Position numbers and translations under genes: made by a program
Shown: piece after piece, positions 5,591-7,381 of the stretch
How the letters are laid out: each line of letters opens with the position of its first letter
Position numbering within the stretch: the first letter of the stretch is position 1
Notes under the pieces: model-generated
What the model was told of the DNA's origin: nothing
The model's database searches: none
The model's input: only the letters and a program-made list of their open reading frames with translations
Assembly: GCA_017476305.1 (NCBI GenBank)
Contig: JAFVAA010000446.1
Coordinates: 1-7,381, forward strand
Length of the DNA: 7,381 bases
Origin: Lachnospiraceae bacterium
Lineage (GTDB): Bacteria > Bacillota > Clostridia > Lachnospirales > Lachnospiraceae
Reading direction: 5' to 3'

Positions 5591-7381
5591 ATGAAAATTG
5601 GTGTAGATTATTATCCGGAGCATTGGGGAGAAAAAATGTGGGCAGAGGATGTCGCTTCGATGAAGCGGGCAGGTGTCAGCGTGGTGCGTATGGCAGAGTT
5701 TGCATGGAGCAGGATGGAGCCGGAGGAGGGAAGGTTTTCCTTTGCGTGGCTGGATAAGATTGTTTCCATGTTTGAAAAGGCAGGCATTGATGTTATTTTG
5801 TGTACACCGACCTGCACGCCGCCGAACTGGATGTTTGAAAAATATCCGGAAATCATTCGTATGGGAAAGGATGGCAGGCGTGTGTCTTTGGGAATCAGAG
5901 GGCATCGCTGCCTGAACAGTCCTGTATTTCGGGAAAAGGCGAAAATCATGATTGAAAAAATGGTCACGCATTTTAAGGATAAGAAAAATGTCATTGGCTG
6001 GCAGATTGATAATGAGCTGGAAGCGAACCACTGCTGCTGCCCGGTATGTGCAGATAAATTTCGGGAATATCTGAAGAAAAAATATAAGACCATAGACAAA
6101 GTAAACGAGGCCTATGGAAATGATGTATGGAGCGGGGAGTACAGTGATTTTTCCCAGATCACGCCGCCGTTTGGAGAAAACCAGATTATGTTAAATCCGT
6201 CGTATATGCTGGATTTCGGACGGTATGCGATGGAAAGCACGACGGAATATTCGGATTTTCAGGCAGATATCATTCGTAAGATAAAAAAGAATTTTTTGAT
6301 TACGACCAATACATGGCTGCCGGAATTTGTACCGGATTTTTATCATTTGTTTGAAAATTTAGACTTTGTTTCTTATGATAACTATCCGACGACGGTGATT
6401 CCGGAGGATCCGGAGGAGCTTTATTCCCACGCTTTTCATCTGGATTTGATGCGTGGGATCAAAAAACAGAATTTCTGGGTGATGGAGGAGCTTAGCGGAC
6501 CGATTGGAAGCTGGATGCCGATGACACCGGCACCGAAGCCGGGGATGTTAAAGGGGTATTCTTTACAGGCGGTAGCACATGGGGCAGATGCGGTAGTGCA
6601 TTTCAGATGGCGGACGGCGAAATCCGGTGCGGAGATGTTCTGGCATGGTCTGATTGATCATAATAATATTTCCGGACGACGTTTTGAAGAGTTTTGCAAT
6701 CTGTGCGAAACGGTCAAGGAATTAGATATTCCGGAAAATGCCGTGATCAAAAATAAAGCAGCGATTTTATACGGACCTTTAGAGGAGTATGCCTTTAAGA
6801 TACAGCCACAGGTGGATGGAATGTACTATTTCAGGCAGCTACGGGCTTATCATGATGCGCTTATGGCAAATGGCGTGGGAGTTGATGTGATTGATGTACA
6901 TAGTCTGGATCAGATGAATGAAAGGGAAAAGGGTTCTGTTCTGAGTCAGTATAAGCTAGTGATTGCACCGATATTATTTGTCACGGAGGAGTCATGGGCA
7001 AAAACGGTGGAGGATTTTGTACGCGGCGGGGGGCATTTCGTCCTTACGAACCGTTCCGGGGTAAAGGATGCGAACAATCAATGTGTATCAGAGGTGTTGC
7101 CGGGGATTTTTGCGGAACTGGCTGGAGCGTATGTGACCGAGTACGATCCGATTGGTCCAAAAAAGCAAAAATTCCGCATAAGTAAGAGCTCCTCGAAACA
7201 GGGAAGCCTGATGTGTGTGGCAAAGGAGGATGCAGATTCTGCCTATGCGAAGGAGGAGATTACCTGCTCTTTATGGTGTGATCTTTTAGAGGCAGAGAAT
7301 GCGGAGGTTCTGGCAGTTTATGGAGAGCAGTTTTATGAAAATGCACCTGCAGTCACCAGGAATCATTTTGGACAGGGTGAG
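5591..7381 (+). CDS. GH42 beta-galactosidase, cut by the right edge
   Basis: This glycoside hydrolase family 42 enzyme should release terminal beta-linked galactose from oligosaccharides by a retaining mechanism. The frame stays open for 597 codons to the window end; family members are usually about 650-690 residues, so only the C-terminal end is missing. The N-terminus has the family start GVDYYPEHW. The general acid/base is Glu142 in QIDNE, and the nucleophile is Glu299 in FWVMEE. Cys107, Cys148, Cys150 and Cys153 match the zinc-binding cysteines of Thermus-type GH42 enzymes. The TIM barrel spans about 1-385 and the trimerisation domain begins near 388 (KAAILYGPLEEY). There is no signal peptide, so it acts in the cytoplasm on imported galactosides. 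AAAGGAG at 5578-5584, six bases before the ATG, confirms the start. It follows uvrB by 13 bases with no terminator, which suggests one transcript. Galactose linkage preference (lactose, galacto-oligosaccharides, galactan fragments) cannot be read from sequence. Confidence 0.95.
   Translation, partial: MKIGVDYYPEHWGEKMWAEDVASMKRAGVSVVRMAEFAWSRMEPEEGRFSFAWLDKIVSMFEKAGIDVILCTPTCTPPNWMFEKYPEIIRMGKDGRRVSLGIRGHRCLNSPVFREKAKIMIEKMVTHFKDKKNVIGWQIDNELEANHCCCPVCADKFREYLKKKYKTIDKVNEAYGNDVWSGEYSDFSQITPPFGENQIMLNPSYMLDFGRYAMESTTEYSDFQADIIRKIKKNFLITTNTWLPEFVPDFYHLFENLDFVSYDNYPTTVIPEDPEELYSHAFHLDLMRGIKKQNFWVMEELSGPIGSWMPMTPAPKPGMLKGYSLQAVAHGADAVVHFRWRTAKSGAEMFWHGLIDHNNISGRRFEEFCNLCETVKELDIPENAVIKNKAAILYGPLEEYAFKIQPQVDGMYYFRQLRAYHDALMANGVGVDVIDVHSLDQMNEREKGSVLSQYKLVIAPILFVTEESWAKTVEDFVRGGGHFVLTNRSGVKDANNQCVSEVLPGIFAELAGAYVTEYDPIGPKKQKFRISKSSSKQGSLMCVAKEDADSAYAKEEITCSLWCDLLEAENAEVLAVYGEQFYENAPAVTRNHFGQGE

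Noticed and set aside
5673..5915. Plus-strand open frame of 80 codons inside the GH42 gene
   Set aside because: It lies in another frame of a region where the GH42 frame carries the conserved barrel sequence.
5366..6099. Two long overlapping minus-strand open frames (221 and 162 codons) across the uvrB end and GH42 start
   Set aside because: The plus strand here has strong UvrB and GH42 homology with good ribosome binding sites. The antisense products show no recognisable family and are rich in Ser, Pro, Cys and His, as expected of shadow frames.
6994..7185. Plus-strand open frame of 63 codons inside the GH42 gene
   Set aside because: It is an alternative frame of the GH42 coding sequence; the Gly- and Cys-rich product has no recognisable feature.

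Overview
The window looks like a chromosomal segment of a low-GC Firmicute, most likely a gut clostridium of the Lachnospiraceae type. This is inferred from the A-rich codon use, the strong AGGAGG-like ribosome binding sites, the UvrB and GH42 sequences, and the style of the integration module. Every supported gene lies on the plus strand.

Left part (1-3297): the integration end of a mobile element. It opens with debris. An unrecognised partial reading frame is cut by the window edge, and a MazF/PemK toxin remnant has lost its N-terminal third and carries an in-frame TGA. A dyad-rich spacer follows, with a possible promoter. Then comes a compact cassette: a 64-residue excisionase-like protein and two consecutive, different tyrosine recombinases (388 and about 439 residues). 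Both recombinases keep their catalytic residues. A clear intrinsic terminator closes the cassette at 3248-3297.

Spacer (3298-3594): no gene. It holds an extended -10 promoter, two hairpins, a 21-bp tandem repeat containing TTACACGAAT with an inverted copy upstream, and a GCATCC/GGATGC dyad. These last features are candidates for the recombinase attachment region. The border between element and chromosome probably lies in or near this spacer but cannot be fixed from one sequence.

Right part (3595-7381): host genes. There is an intact uvrB (660 residues, all helicase motifs and the UVR domain visible). Thirteen bases further on, a GH42 beta-galactosidase runs off the right edge after 597 codons. 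The tight spacing suggests the two are co-transcribed, so a DNA-repair helicase and a sugar hydrolase may share a promoter that lies right beside the mobile element.

No tRNA, rRNA, CRISPR array or transposon of the DDE type was recognised. The most noteworthy points are the paired recombinases behind a single excisionase, the repeat-rich spacer, and the possibility that the element supplies or alters the promoter of uvrB.
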